Shown piece after piece: positions 45,384 to 56,866 of a stretch of 64,000 nucleotides of DNA. Both the position numbers and the translations under genes were made by a program. The notes under the pieces are model-generated. The model was not told the DNA's origin, ran no database searches, and saw only the letters and a program-made list of their open reading frames with translations. Origin of the DNA: Calycina herbarum. Taxonomy: Eukaryota; Ascomycota; Leotiomycetes; Helotiales; Pezizellaceae. Position 1 is the first letter of the stretch; every line of letters begins with the position of its first letter. The stretch covers positions 186,001 to 250,000 of the forward strand of contig LLEY01000001.1 of assembly GCA_001414485.1 (NCBI GenBank), in the 5' to 3' direction.

Positions 45384-47585
45384 ACCGAATGGAAGCGAGA
45401 GAATAGTTACTATTATGAGTAAAACAAAAGGTGTTGCACGGAGCGTTCTTTTCTGTTATCAAAAATCGGTGCAAGCTCATATTGTTTTTGTGGAGTTGTT
45501 GAGCCGGAAGGAAGAAAAAAAGATATTGATGGCATGGAGTTTTCAAATGGATGCATGGCATGGCATGGATTTGTCAATTTTGACTTGGTGTTTGGAGTTT
45601 GAGGATGGCACATGCATACATGGTTGAAGGATTACACAACACATGGAGGAGTTTGTTTTACTGGCTTTCTTTCCTTTTCTTTTCTTTTCTCTTTTTGAAC
45701 AGAACAGAGCAGACGTGGGGATACCTTTTGTCATTGTGTTGCTTTTTGCAACTTTGCTTGGCTTTTGCTCCAGAGACATTTTGATTTTTATGTCTTAAAA
45801 GGCGAATGTTGGTGTTTACAACTGGTGGAGGGGTGTTTCTGGGGCCTGAAGCTAGAGTTTGATGGAAGGGAGCCTGAAAAATCATCTGTTTGTAAAGGAT
45901 GCCAGTCAGTGAATTTAATATTGATACTATCAAGAAAATTTTGCAAAGTTTTTTCATGTGATTTTTTGTTCAGTGACGTTATCAATTAGGCGGCTGGGAG
46001 CCTTGTAAGATACGGGTTCGTGTACCCTAGCTTGCTGGTCTATAGCGAGAGGTTATTCAATTGGCAAGGCTGGGATTTCAGAGACCACCAGGGTTTAGCG
46101 TATACTATGAGGAGAAGCCAGAAAGTTCAACCTCTTTTTTTGTAAACCAAACTTTTGTTTGAAAGAGGTTTAATGGATTGTGAAAGTCCAATACCTAGGC
46201 CATCGCAGATAAGTTCTATTGAGAGAAAGTGTCTGACAGTCATCTTACTATCTGCCCACCATTAAATTTTGATATCCAACCTCTGTTTCCATGACAATGC
46301 TAAGTCTAACTTTTCTTAGGTGCATCATATGCTCTACAAGGAGACTATTCCATCTGGCAGCAAATAGAGTAGTTAGAAACTTCAAAACTGTCACTTCGCT
46401 GCCCATGGTTGTTGGTAGATTGATGAAGATTGTTCTTGCAAACTTGACGACAGAAGGCATAATCAGTATTTTACATCTGCGAGCGATAGCTTCGGAAGAG
46501 ATCTATAATATGACGCATTTTATTTTCGAGGTTTGATTTTGATAAATTCCTGCAAACGGTTGCTCCGAGTAGTTGAAGTTCTTTTATCCAGCTTGCGAGA
46601 TGAATTTTCTTCTTTTTCTTAAAAAAAAGAAGAAGGCTATTTATTCGCTCGACCTACAAGATTTAGGTATCAGTTGATAACCAACGAATAGCTCGACCTT
46701 TTTGCAAGATATTTCTACAAGATGTGGGCATCAGTAGGTGACCTACAAATAGCTGGAGTTACTATGGTACAATTCATAGCCAACGCGCGGATAGCTCAAA
46801 GTTTGCAAACGACATTGGTCTTGGTGATCTCTCAATTGTATTAAGTCGAGGGCGAGAATCTGATGGGGGTTTCCAAAGTGGGTTGGTGATTGATTCTTAG
46901 ATTTTTGAGTAGTTCGACAATAAGAATCGCATTCTCATAAGTCATAGTATTACAGGCCATTGAAACATTGTTCATGATCTTATCTCATTTTCTATTTGAG
47001 ACTCTAGCGCTAATCAGTCCCAAACCGCTAATCCTGACCAAATCAATGAGTATCAACACCTGTCTCTCCTGTATGATTAACTCGATGCATGGTTACCTGA
47101 TAATCATCAGGGGCAAGAAAAGGAAAGGATCTCGATACGCCCCCAATCACTCCATCCCACCCTAAACCCAAATTCCATTCCCTCATTTCAATTCATTCCC
47201 GCAAACCATCAGCAATCTGACCAATTAATAAAAGCCAGACCACCACCCAAAGAAAATAGACAGATTTCGTAGTGCAGCAAAACAAGGCTGAAGGAAAAAA
47301 AGTATGAAAAAAGAACGCCGGTTTATGATGCAATAGTCGGGTCCCCAACAAAATCTGACAAGATGAGGAAGGATTGCGCTGTGATAGAGAACCTTCAAGA
47401 GGGAGAATCAATTCGAAGGCACCCCAAAGTTGAGATTGCATTACTCTGCCGCTGGTTGTACAAGAGAGAGATCAAGATCCCACCCCCCCTGAAAAAAGTA
47501 AGACATATCAACGGCTTGACAGCACATGACATATTTTAAGCAGGGGTGTGGGATGAGTATATCGAATCAAGATAGAGGTACTTGA
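45384..47585. other. Intergenic region
   Basis: About 2.2 kb between the EXO1 stop (+) and the RBR ligase stop (-). AT-rich, with a CTTTT microsatellite (about 45670-45692), a TTCTTCTTTTTCTTAAAAAAAAGAAGAAG-like hairpin at about 46605-46636 (arms of about 12 bases) and a diverged direct repeat of about 48 bases (46648-46696 and 46710-46757). No gene seen. Confidence 0.55.
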
Positions 47586-49221
47586 TCAGAAGTCGACAGA
47601 CCATGACCATCCACCGTTTGCGAGGTTGTCTGCGGTGTCTGCAAGTAATATGCTTCGGCGCTTGGAACAATACGAGGTTTTGTCCAAGATTTCGACCTTG
47701 AGCTTAGGCTCTGATAATTCTGCAACATTCTTCTCAAACATCTCAGATAAGGCCTCGACCGCCATTTCCAGATCCTTTTGGTTGTCTTCGAACATTTCAG
47801 TCATGTTGTTGCGAGCAAGGTAAAATGCGAATGCATATGTCCACTTCAAAGTCTGTCGACATTCTTGTAGTGCGTGTGAAGCAGCGTTGAGATATTGCAC
47901 TTCGATCCAGGACATTCCTGACGCAGATTGTAACTGAACCATTTTCTTCTCGGTCTTGATGAAGATATCCTTGTCGAGCTTGGCGGATTGTTCATGGTTT
48001 GCGTAACGATTATAATAATGGAGATATCGCTCGAGGGAGACACGGGATTTCGTTTGTGCATCGCGGGCATCTGAACCACTCTTCTCCTCAAATCTATTGC
48101 AGTTGTACCAACTTGTGCCATGTTCTGACCACAACCCCATACACATCCAGCAGAACTCGTGTTTGCACTTCCGGCATGTCATATGGTTACAACCTCCATT
48201 CTTCTCAATCGTTGAGTTACACTTTGGGCACTCCTTTGTATTTGCTGAAATCCAGTTTGCTGTTTCCGAGTCATCGGCGCATTTTTTGAGCCATCTCTTC
48301 ACGAGTTCACAAGGAGCAGGCTGATGATCTGCCAAGATACACCCAAAACAGAATCGGTAATCACAGCCACAGGCGACAGTCGGTACCACTTTATCTAGAT
48401 CCTTCTTCTTGATACCACACTCGATAGCGTTTTTGCAGTCTGGGGCTGGGCACCATTTCAGATGTTCCTTGTCCTCCACATAAGTTCTCGTGAGTAGTTC
48501 GTGGTATCGTTGCTGTAGATCTGCCGTGACTAGGAGGTCCAAAGATTTAGCGTCGATGATTCTCTTGCAGCCATCCGCGGGGCACTGGATTCGGGCTGCT
48601 TCTCCTTCCTCTTTGATCTTTTGGATCAAGTATTGGTTGTAGCAGTCCGCACAAAAGCGATGGCCACATTTCATTGCAAAAGACTTGAGTCCAGGCTCGT
48701 CCTCGCAGCAAATATCACACACGAAGTTGGGTATGACTTCAAGTTTGGGCGGACCAGTTGAACTTGGTCCTAGCCCCGCGGCCTCGAGGACTCTCTTTGG
48801 TCGATCCATATAATCCTCGATCAAACGCTCCTTGTTCCATCGAAAGTGTCGTAGCAATATCGCGGCATCTTCTTTCCGAATGTCTAGGATCATATTGACT
48901 TCGTCGATGAGGTCATCTTGTTGGAGTTGGATGTCTTCGGGTTTATAGACCTTGAAGTTGATTTCGAAGGACTTCTTCTTCTTCTTCTGCGTATCGTCCT
49001 TCTGCGAGAAATCCAACTCGGGGTCGGATTCATCTATGCCGAATTCTGTAGATCCCAAAACGGAATTAGTATGAGGGGTTCAATAGCACAAACCAGGGCT
49101 GAGGGCTGAGGTCTAGCTCAGTATCAAACATACCAGCTACAGATCCATCATCGTTATCGCTCTCCTCGAGCATGTCATCGTCACTAGACATGCCAGACAT
49201 GAAATCGTCTTCTGAAGACAT
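47586..49221 (-). CDS. RBR-type E3 ubiquitin ligase, Ariadne family (515 aa)
   Basis: Two exons, 49221-49134 and 49045-47586; the intron is GTATGT...ACTAATTCC...ACAG and joins G|AA. After an acidic N-terminus and a UBA-like helix region (about 80-112) comes RING1 (CDICCEDE, about 139-165). The in-between-RING follows (CGCDYRFCFGC, about 254), then RING2 (CPKCNSTIEKNGGCNHMTC, catalytic Cys at about 320). The C-terminal Ariadne domain has SLERYLHYYNRYANHEQS. All zinc ligands and the catalytic cysteine are visible, so it should act through a thioester intermediate and pair with UbcH7-like E2s and cullin complexes. The frame is open upstream of this ATG (see findings), so a longer protein is possible. 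Confidence 0.93.
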
Positions 49222-50852
49222 CGGGGTTGCGGTTGTCAGTGGCGTGGGGGGTCCTTCCTTCTGAGCTGAAGAAGCGATTCTCTTGCTCGATCTTGGGGCG
49301 GTATTTACAGGAGATTCTGCACTCTCCGCCGCCTTTCGCTTCCTAGATTGAGAAGAAATGTTGTCGATTTTAGAGGGTGCTCGAACTCGTCAGAAGGAGA
49401 CGAGATTCCAGGCACATCAGGCTGGGGGCGTGGTGTAGTTTGGCCTTACGCGATTCAGGAGATGGCGAGTCAAGGGAGAGGGTGACGGTGTTGACGGGAG
49501 TAGGTTGTTGAGATGCTGAGGACGTGGTGGTAAAGGACGGAAGGGAGACAGGTTTCTGTTGGCGGAGTATGAAAGTATGAGGGGAGTTCAAGGTGACGGG
49601 GGCATGCTGGGAGGTAAGAGTAGAGTAGTTGTCGGCTCAGTCAGCTCCTAATCAGGAGCCGATAACGGGCACGTGAATTGGAAGATCTGGGCTGTGGTTA
49701 CATAGGCAGCTTGCAGTTGAAGTGGCAAGGTTCGACGGGTACCTAAGTCTGCGCAGTGCAGTCTAGGGTGATATTAGCGTGGCTAGCCTGGGACTGTTTT
49801 TGAAGTGAATGAGGTTGAGGAATTTGAATATGACTGGGAGACGGCGGCACTAGGGTATAAGAAAGAACTCTGCAGAATATCTCTGACCTCTCTTATTGTT
49901 TCACTGAGACTCGGGAAAATAGATTTAATTATTCTAAAAAGTTCGAATAAATAGACTTAGCTTACTTGAGGTCAAGTGCCTTACGGTCACTCGCTACCTA
50001 GTAATTTGTCAATCTTGTTAGCTGTAAGTGAATTGAATACATAGAATAGCCCTTGAATGACCCCAGGCAGATCGGAGCAACGCTCTTTCCAACATGATTG
50101 GCCAAAACTAGTTCAGGAAGCTCAAGTCTCACTTTCTGTGACGGAAACGTCTATCAAAATCATGCTAGGCTTCGAACTAAAATAAGCAAATACCAAAATA
50201 GCTTCAAAATAACATCTCAACTCTACCCTCATACCATACGCGCCTATTATCAACAGTAAACAGTTGGGCCGGCAACCCTGTTCTCCCTATTGTCCTCCCC
50301 ACTACCGATCTCGTGGACTTTTCGGATGTGAATGTTTCTGTTTCCGGGTCGGCTCACCGAATATTTAGCGAACACCAGTTGAGTGGTGCCTCACTGCCTT
50401 TGGCAAGAACCTTGGCCGATCTCCCACTTCCTGCGACAAGAGCAGACAGAAACATCCTCAGCATTGAGCCATCTGCGACGAGAAAGAAAGTTCTCAATCT
50501 CAATGTGTCTTCTCACACCACCCAGCACATCCTCTCGCGACTAGCAACACGAGGTGCCGGCTCCGAAACCCTCGCAAACCTCACCGAACGGCCGACCGAT
50601 TGAACTGGGCTGCGCTGAGACTCGTCCTCCACCAACAGAGTGCTGCGGACAACAACGACAGTGACAACATTAGCAAGGATAGAGGAAGGAGCAAGAGCCA
50701 GATCCGCGTTGACTGGAGAGAGAAAGACAACGAGGGGGTTTGCCCCGCGGATTCGTGGAGTCGGCAATATCGATTTCTACAGCAGCACTGTACACAAAGC
50801 GTCTCAACGTTGCCATCTACGACATCGTTGACATCGCCGTCGCCGAAACATT
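49222..50852. promoter_or_regulatory. Divergent region between the RBR ligase (-) and Rho GEF (+)
   Basis: About 1.6 kb. The minus-strand part (49240-49450) reads like coding sequence in frame with the ligase. The plus-strand part (50313-50852) is GC-richer and leader-like, with a 96-codon ORF lacking an ATG at its 5' end (it opens at a GTG). A hairpin GCTCCT-aatc-AGGAGC lies at about 49644-49659. Confidence 0.5.
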
Positions 50853-53800
50853 ATGGCAGACTACCAGCAGGGTCGGGCCAACGGTGTCCGTCCCAACGAA
50901 TACGGCTCTGGCAATAATCATCGAGATGCCGCTTTCTCAAATATATTTGGCTCTGCGCCGCCTGGTCGATCTCAAACGATGAACTCATCCGTCGCCCCAC
51001 CAGCAATGAATGGACGTACCCAGACGATGGGCTCACAAGAATATGGTGGCATGCCACGGCAGCCTCCTCCGCGGCCACCCCCACAAGGTGGCTATCAAAC
51101 ATCCCCTCCGGGTGGTATGCAACCGAATGGAGGAAGTATGTCCATGTCGAATGGATACCCTCCAAGACCGCAACAGCCTGGCCAGGTTCCATCCCAACCT
51201 CAACCCCAATATTTACCACAGCAGATTCGTCCAGATCGCAGACCTTACCCTTCACCGCAGCGACTTGATCCCCGAGGCCCTCCTCCTCAGCAACAGCAGT
51301 ATCCTCCGCGAGCCCCTCTCCAACAGCACCGGTATCAAACCGCGCCAGCTTTGAACTCTGATCCCTATCGATCTCAATCTATGGCCAGTATCAACCGACC
51401 ACAGATGTACCAACCACCCCAAGGTACCTTCAACCAAGCTCCTGCAAACGCTTTCAGACAAGCACCATATCAAGGACAAGCTTCGAGAACGACGGCACAA
51501 GGGCGAATAGTACCGGAGAGACATGATGAACGGGCAATGTCCATGACAAGCTACACACCAGATCGTGACCAGCATCAGACAATGAGTGGTCGGGTTATAC
51601 CAAATAGAAGAACTTCCGGCGGGCAGGATGCTCAAGGCTATCCCATACCAGGGCCCAGGAGTCCTGCTACGCAAACACGTACAACCAGTATCGCTTCTTC
51701 GACAACCATGGGAGATATGAGCCGTTCAATGTCCATGGCATCAACAATTACACCCTCAGAACGAACCGATTCGCTTATGCATCGTCCCTCAGTAGCAAAG
51801 TCTGTCAGCAGTGGTAACGGCGGTAGACAGAAATCGCCATTGGTTTATCCTGCACTCTTATCGAGAGTGGCAGAATGTTTTAGGGATAAGGTCGCGGTAG
51901 GAGACCGGACTAAGAATGACCTCACATACAAGAACGCATTTAGTGGTGCTGATGCTGTCGATGTGATTTCGTATATTATCAAGACCACTGACCGGAATCT
52001 CGCACTTTTACTGGGCAGAGCATTGGATGCCCAGAAATTCTTTCACGATGTTACTTATGATCACCGACTGCGTGATTCCGCTACGGAGATGTATCAATTC
52101 CGAGAGACGATGATGGACGAACCGCACGAGGCGCCGGAAGTGAATGGAGTTTTTGTTCTTCTTACCGAGTGTTATTCGCCCACGTGTACAAGAGATCAGC
52201 TATGCTATTCCATCGCATGTCCACGAAGACTCGAGCAACAGTCGAGGCTAAACTTGAAGCCGCAACCCGGCTTGAGACGCGAGAAGTCCGAGGCAAGTTT
52301 ACATGATGTAGACGAACCCGACGAGCAGAAACTCTGGATCAACACTGTGTCACAGGAGATCGCCGATAGTATCGATGAGCGGGAAAAGAAGCGCCAAGAG
52401 GTCATTTCCGAAATAATGTACACGGAGAGAGATTTTGTAAAGGACTTGGAATACTTGCGAGACTTCTGGATTCTCCCACTGAAATCGTCAAATCCTGCTG
52501 CCCCATCTCCTATTCCGGAGTCACGGAAGGAAAAGACTGTCAAAACGATATTCTCCAATATTATAGGGGATAGGGAAACGCCAAGCATTCACGGGGTGAG
52601 TTCAAGATTTGCAGAATCTCTCACAGAGCGGCAGAAGAAGCACCCAGTTGTCAAATCCGTCGGCGACATTTTCCTGGAATACGTACCTCAATTTGAACCT
52701 TTCATCGTCTACGGATCAGGTCAATTGGCCGGAAAATTTGAATATGAGAACGAGCGGTCATTGAATCCATTTTTTGCCAAATTTGTTGACGAGACCGAAC
52801 GGAGGAAGGAGTCGCGAAAACTGGAGCTTAATGGTTATCTTACAAAACCTACTACTCGTCTTGCTCGTTATCCGCTTTTGCTCGAGAACGTGCTCAAATA
52901 CACCGAAACTGGGAATCCAGATAAAGACGACATTCCCGTTGCGATGAAAATGATCAAAGATCTTCTCTCAAGAGTGAATGCAGAGTCCGGCAAAGCGGAG
53001 AATCGCTTCAATCTCAAACGATTACACGAGCAGCTCCGATTTAGACCTAATGAGCGCGTGGATCTGAAGCTTACGGACGAGAAGCGTGAACTGATTTACA
53101 AAGGCACCCTCAAAAAGTCGCCAACAGACCCTTCCGACATACAAGCGTACCTTTTTGATCACGCAATGCTTCTAGTCCGTGTCAAAACAGTTGGAAAGAA
53201 GGAGGAGGTCAAGGTTTATCGTCGACCCATTCCCTTGGAACTCCTTTCGATCAAGGAGATGGACGAGGTGATGCCAAAGGCTGGAGTGGTCAAGCGGCCT
53301 TCGTCTAGCTTGATTCCTGGCGCAAAGATGACGACGAGTGACAGTGCTAAGAAAGAAGGGTTCCCAATAACCTTCAAGCATATTGGTAAAGGTGGTTACG
53401 AATTGACCCTCTACGCCAATACGGCTGGTTCTCGCAACAAGTGGATGGAATTCATTGGTGACCAACAGGCCATACTCCGGAAACGTGGCGACTTTTACAA
53501 CCGATCGGTCCTATCGAGTTCTTTCTTCTCCGCTAACAACAGAGTCAACTGTGTTGCTCCATTTGGTACATCCCACTCGTTCAAACTTCCGATAGCATGC
53601 TAATTATTCGCAGATGGTGGCCGTAAATTAATGTACGGAACTGACTCTGGGATTTTCGTTTCTGATCGTAGGGCAAAAGACCAAGCAGCTAAACCCATAC
53701 GGGTTCTTGAAGCAACTTCAGTGACCCAAATTGACGTTCTAGAAGAATACCAATTACTATTGGTGTTGTCGCAGAAGTCGCTGTTGTCGTATCCATTGTC

Positions 53801-54670
53801 TGCCTTGAATCCTAACGAACCGGCCCTGTCAAAGAGGCCGAAGAAAATCCAGAGTCACTGTAATTTCTTCAGAACCGGAATTTGCCTTGGTCGTCACCTG
53901 GTATGCTGCGTCAAATCATCGGCTCTATCAACTACCATTAAAGTCTTCGAACCCAACGATGCGATGTCAAAAGGAAAGAAGCAAAAGGGTTTCAAGATGT
54001 TCAACAGTGGACAGGATGAGCTGAAGGCGTTCAAAGAATTCTACATTCCAACCGAATCCTCATCCATCCACTTCCTCAGGTCCAAACTCTGTGTGGCCTG
54101 CGCCAGAGGATTTGAAGTTGTATCTTTGGAGACTTTGGAAACACAATCTTTACTGGACCAGGCCGATACCTCGTTGGACTTTGTTGCCCGAAAAGAAAAT
54201 GTTAGACCAATCCATATCGAGCGACTCAACGGGGAATTTCTTCTCAATTACTCGGAATTTTCCTTCTTTGTTAATCGAAACGGTTGGCGTGCGAGGCCGG
54301 ATTGGAGGATTGATTGGGAGGGGCATCCTCAAAGTTTTGCTCTCTCGTATCCGTGGATATTGGCATTTGAACAGAATTTTATTGAGATTCGGAATATCGA
54401 CACGAATGCCGTTCACATTGTACCACACAAGAATATCCGTATGCTCCATACCAGCACACGAGAGGTAAGTTAAATGAATCGATGACCCCTTGCTGTACTA
54501 ACATTTAACAGATTATTTATGCTTATGAGGATGAACGCGGCGAAGACGTTGTGGCTGCCATTGATTTTTGGCCACAAGGGCGGCGACCAGAACCACAGCC
54601 AGCTCTTCCGCAATTAGAGAATCATCCACACCACCACCAACAGCACCCACAAACATCGTCGCGACACTAG
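50853..54670 (+). CDS. Rom2-like Rho1 guanine nucleotide exchange factor (1240 aa)
   Basis: Three exons: 50853-53565, 53614-54464 and 54512-54670; introns are GTACAT...CAG and GTAAGT...CTAACATTT...ACAG. The first about 320 residues are Gln/Pro/Ser-rich and disordered. A DEP domain lies at about 330-414 (FSGADAVDVISYIIKTT). The DH (RhoGEF) domain is at about 513-712, beginning EVISEIMYTERDFVKDLEYL and containing TKPTTRLARYPLLLENVL. A PH domain follows at about 735-880. A citron-homology domain fills about 905-1190 (GGRKLMYGTDSGIFV). This DEP-DH-PH-CNH order is that of yeast Rom1/Rom2 and fission yeast Rgf proteins, which activate Rho1 at the cell surface to drive wall glucan synthesis and the integrity MAP kinase pathway. 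Confidence 0.95.
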
Positions 54671-55578
54671 CGACATTTGTACACAATCGGCTGCGGTAAT
54701 GCTTTTATATCACGTCTGTAGGATTGGCATGGCATATATTCCAGGATTGTTTTCTTCTTCATTATCCGGTGTTTCTCCTATGGGCTGTGTGCTGGACACG
54801 CCCTCTATTTGTGCATGCATATATGCCTACGACTCGTGCGACAAACTAATAATGGAATGGACCTTGTTTCTTTCACGAGAGTGGTGGAATGAAATGACCC
54901 TTTGATGGATTTGTTTGAATTGATAATTGTGAATGCCAACTGGGAATGCCCCCTTTTTGGAACTCTTAGTGGCACACTCAGCGAACGGCGTATTGAAGGT
55001 TCTTTCTTCTTCATCTTCTTTTCTTGGTTGATCGGGCAACACCATTTTCTGTACATTGCCTCTGTAGTACGAATAGAACGTTGTATCTCGAGGTTCTGCT
55101 TTCAGGTTTTTATTGATCGTTACAGCCCTTTGCGCCTTCCTTCACTGTTTTGAGATCTCCTTGACCACTTTGAATTCCCTTTTCGTTGCGATTTTATATT
55201 CTTCAGTCAATCCACCATAGTGTGTTGCAAGCTAGTCGTATCTGGTACGACTCTTAAATTGTATGAAGCAGGTTCTCCTTAGCTGGTTCATACAGTTTTA
55301 GTTTTAGTATCGGCTACCCCGGGTCCAGTCGAGCGTACCAAAATGGCTTAGATTCCGACGCATGCCTTGCTGTCACTCTACATTTATTCATCAAATCGCG
55401 GCTGGAGTGCGAGTACAGACCATCTGCAATTTCAGCGTTTGGGGATTACTGGGGATACTCTTTTATATCAAATCGGACGAGAGGAGTTATGGTCGTTCCA
55501 AATTTGTATTTTTTTTAAAAATTTCTCATCTTATAATTTGCGAGAGCTTGCGTCATGTAACATTTTGAACCAGGTTTC
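54671..55578. other. Convergent intergenic region
   Basis: About 900 bases between the Rho GEF stop (+) and the AIM6-like stop (-). Only 3' UTR-like sequence; no gene seen. Confidence 0.6.
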
Positions 55579-56866
55579 TCAGCAAAGATCTAATCCCATC
55601 ACACTACACAATTTCCAATTCCAACGCGTGGCGGCCACCAGATCATCCACATTCAGCACGCCTACCTCATTCTCCTCTAGAATTTTCCACACATTCGTGC
55701 GAAAGGATACAGGCCAAGCTGGGAGGTCCCAGTATCGAGATACCAAACCCCGTTCCTTCGCGACCTTTGTTTGAGACTTGAGGGTTTCTACTTGTGAGGA
55801 AGAGATTTTATTGAACCAGGTTTTGCCGATTGCGGCGGAGAGGGAGGTGCTTGCGTAGTGAGAATTCTGGGATGTGTATTCCGGGCTGGAGGCTAGGGTT
55901 GTGAGGGGTGCATCAAAGAATATATCTCGATGTGGATTGGTGGCGTTGGAGATGATTGAGGAGAAGGGTGTGTTCCCTGTTCCGACAACGGTGATAGGGC
56001 CGGGGACAAGAGTGGTGCCATTGTAGTGTGTTAACCAACCCTTTTCACGGAAGGGTTGGAGTTGTGAGGAGACGACGGGGAATAAAGCTTCGCCATCGGT
56101 CTTGAAGTCTAAGAGGAGGACGAGGGTTGTGTTTGGACTAGCGTCGAAAATTCCTTGTGTTGTTGTGGAATTTGTGATTAAATTTGGGGCGTTTTGGTTC
56201 GATAATATGGAGAAGAGGGGGTCGAGGTAGAGACTCTTCAGTGTTCGTCCACTTCGAAGCTTTTTTGATGAATGGCCGACTAGGAGGTCGGATGTGGGGG
56301 TTATGAAGATGTCTGCTTCTACGCTGGAACATCCTGCTGAGAGAGCGTCGAAGAGGGGTATTTTACGCCAGTAGTCGTTGTGTGAATGGCACATTACTGG
56401 TGTGATGTCTCGCGTGAAATCCTCTTCCCAGAATGCTGGTGGTGGAGCTGTTGTTGATGGTTCAGTCCATGATGAAATTATTTTTTGAAGACCGTTTGAA
56501 GGAGCTAGTGGCGGAGAAAGGCAGTGGATTAAAGCGACGAGTATGGAGTACCAAATTCTATTGAGGGGCATGATCAGTATGGGAGGCGTGATGGAGGGCT
56601 ATGGGGAAGACAAACCCAACTCCGACCACGGTTATTGTTATGAGAACAATCAAGACGATGGCAAGCCTTCTCAGGTGGACCTTCCGGTTTGTCGACATAT
56701 TGCCCCAACATGAACACTCGCGACGAGATTTCGAATATGTCGTTGGTGCCAGAAATTTGTGACCGAAATCCCCGTTCGAACTTCCTGAACTATCTTCATT
56801 ATTTGGAAGGAGCGATGGCTTCCGCGAAGCCCTTTCGAGAATCGATTTGATGATATTGGGCATCAT
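55579..56866 (-). CDS. AIM6-like phosphodiesterase-fold protein, membrane anchored (409 aa)
   Basis: Two exons, 56866-56616 and 56557-55579; the intron is GTTTGT...CTGATC...ATAG and joins GG|A. The N-terminal about 65 residues are hydrophilic and probably cytosolic. A long hydrophobic stretch (about 68-98, RLAIVLIVLITITVVGVG then IWYSILVALIHCL) acts as a signal anchor. The catalytic-like part has MCHSHNDYWRKIPLFDALSA (His-Asn pair), SVEADIF and LLVGHS, and the end has YWDLPAWP. These fit the fungal family of yeast Aim6, a divergent PI-PLC/glycerophosphodiester phosphodiesterase fold of unknown substrate. A shorter start at 56571 (MPLNRIWYSILVALIHCL) would look like a signal peptide; I prefer the spliced form because the splice keeps frame and makes a single anchor. 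Confidence 0.85.

Noticed and set aside
56558..56571. Separate starts for two AIM6-region genes
   Set aside because: An in-frame GTTTGT...ATAG intron joins them into one protein with a single membrane anchor, which is simpler.
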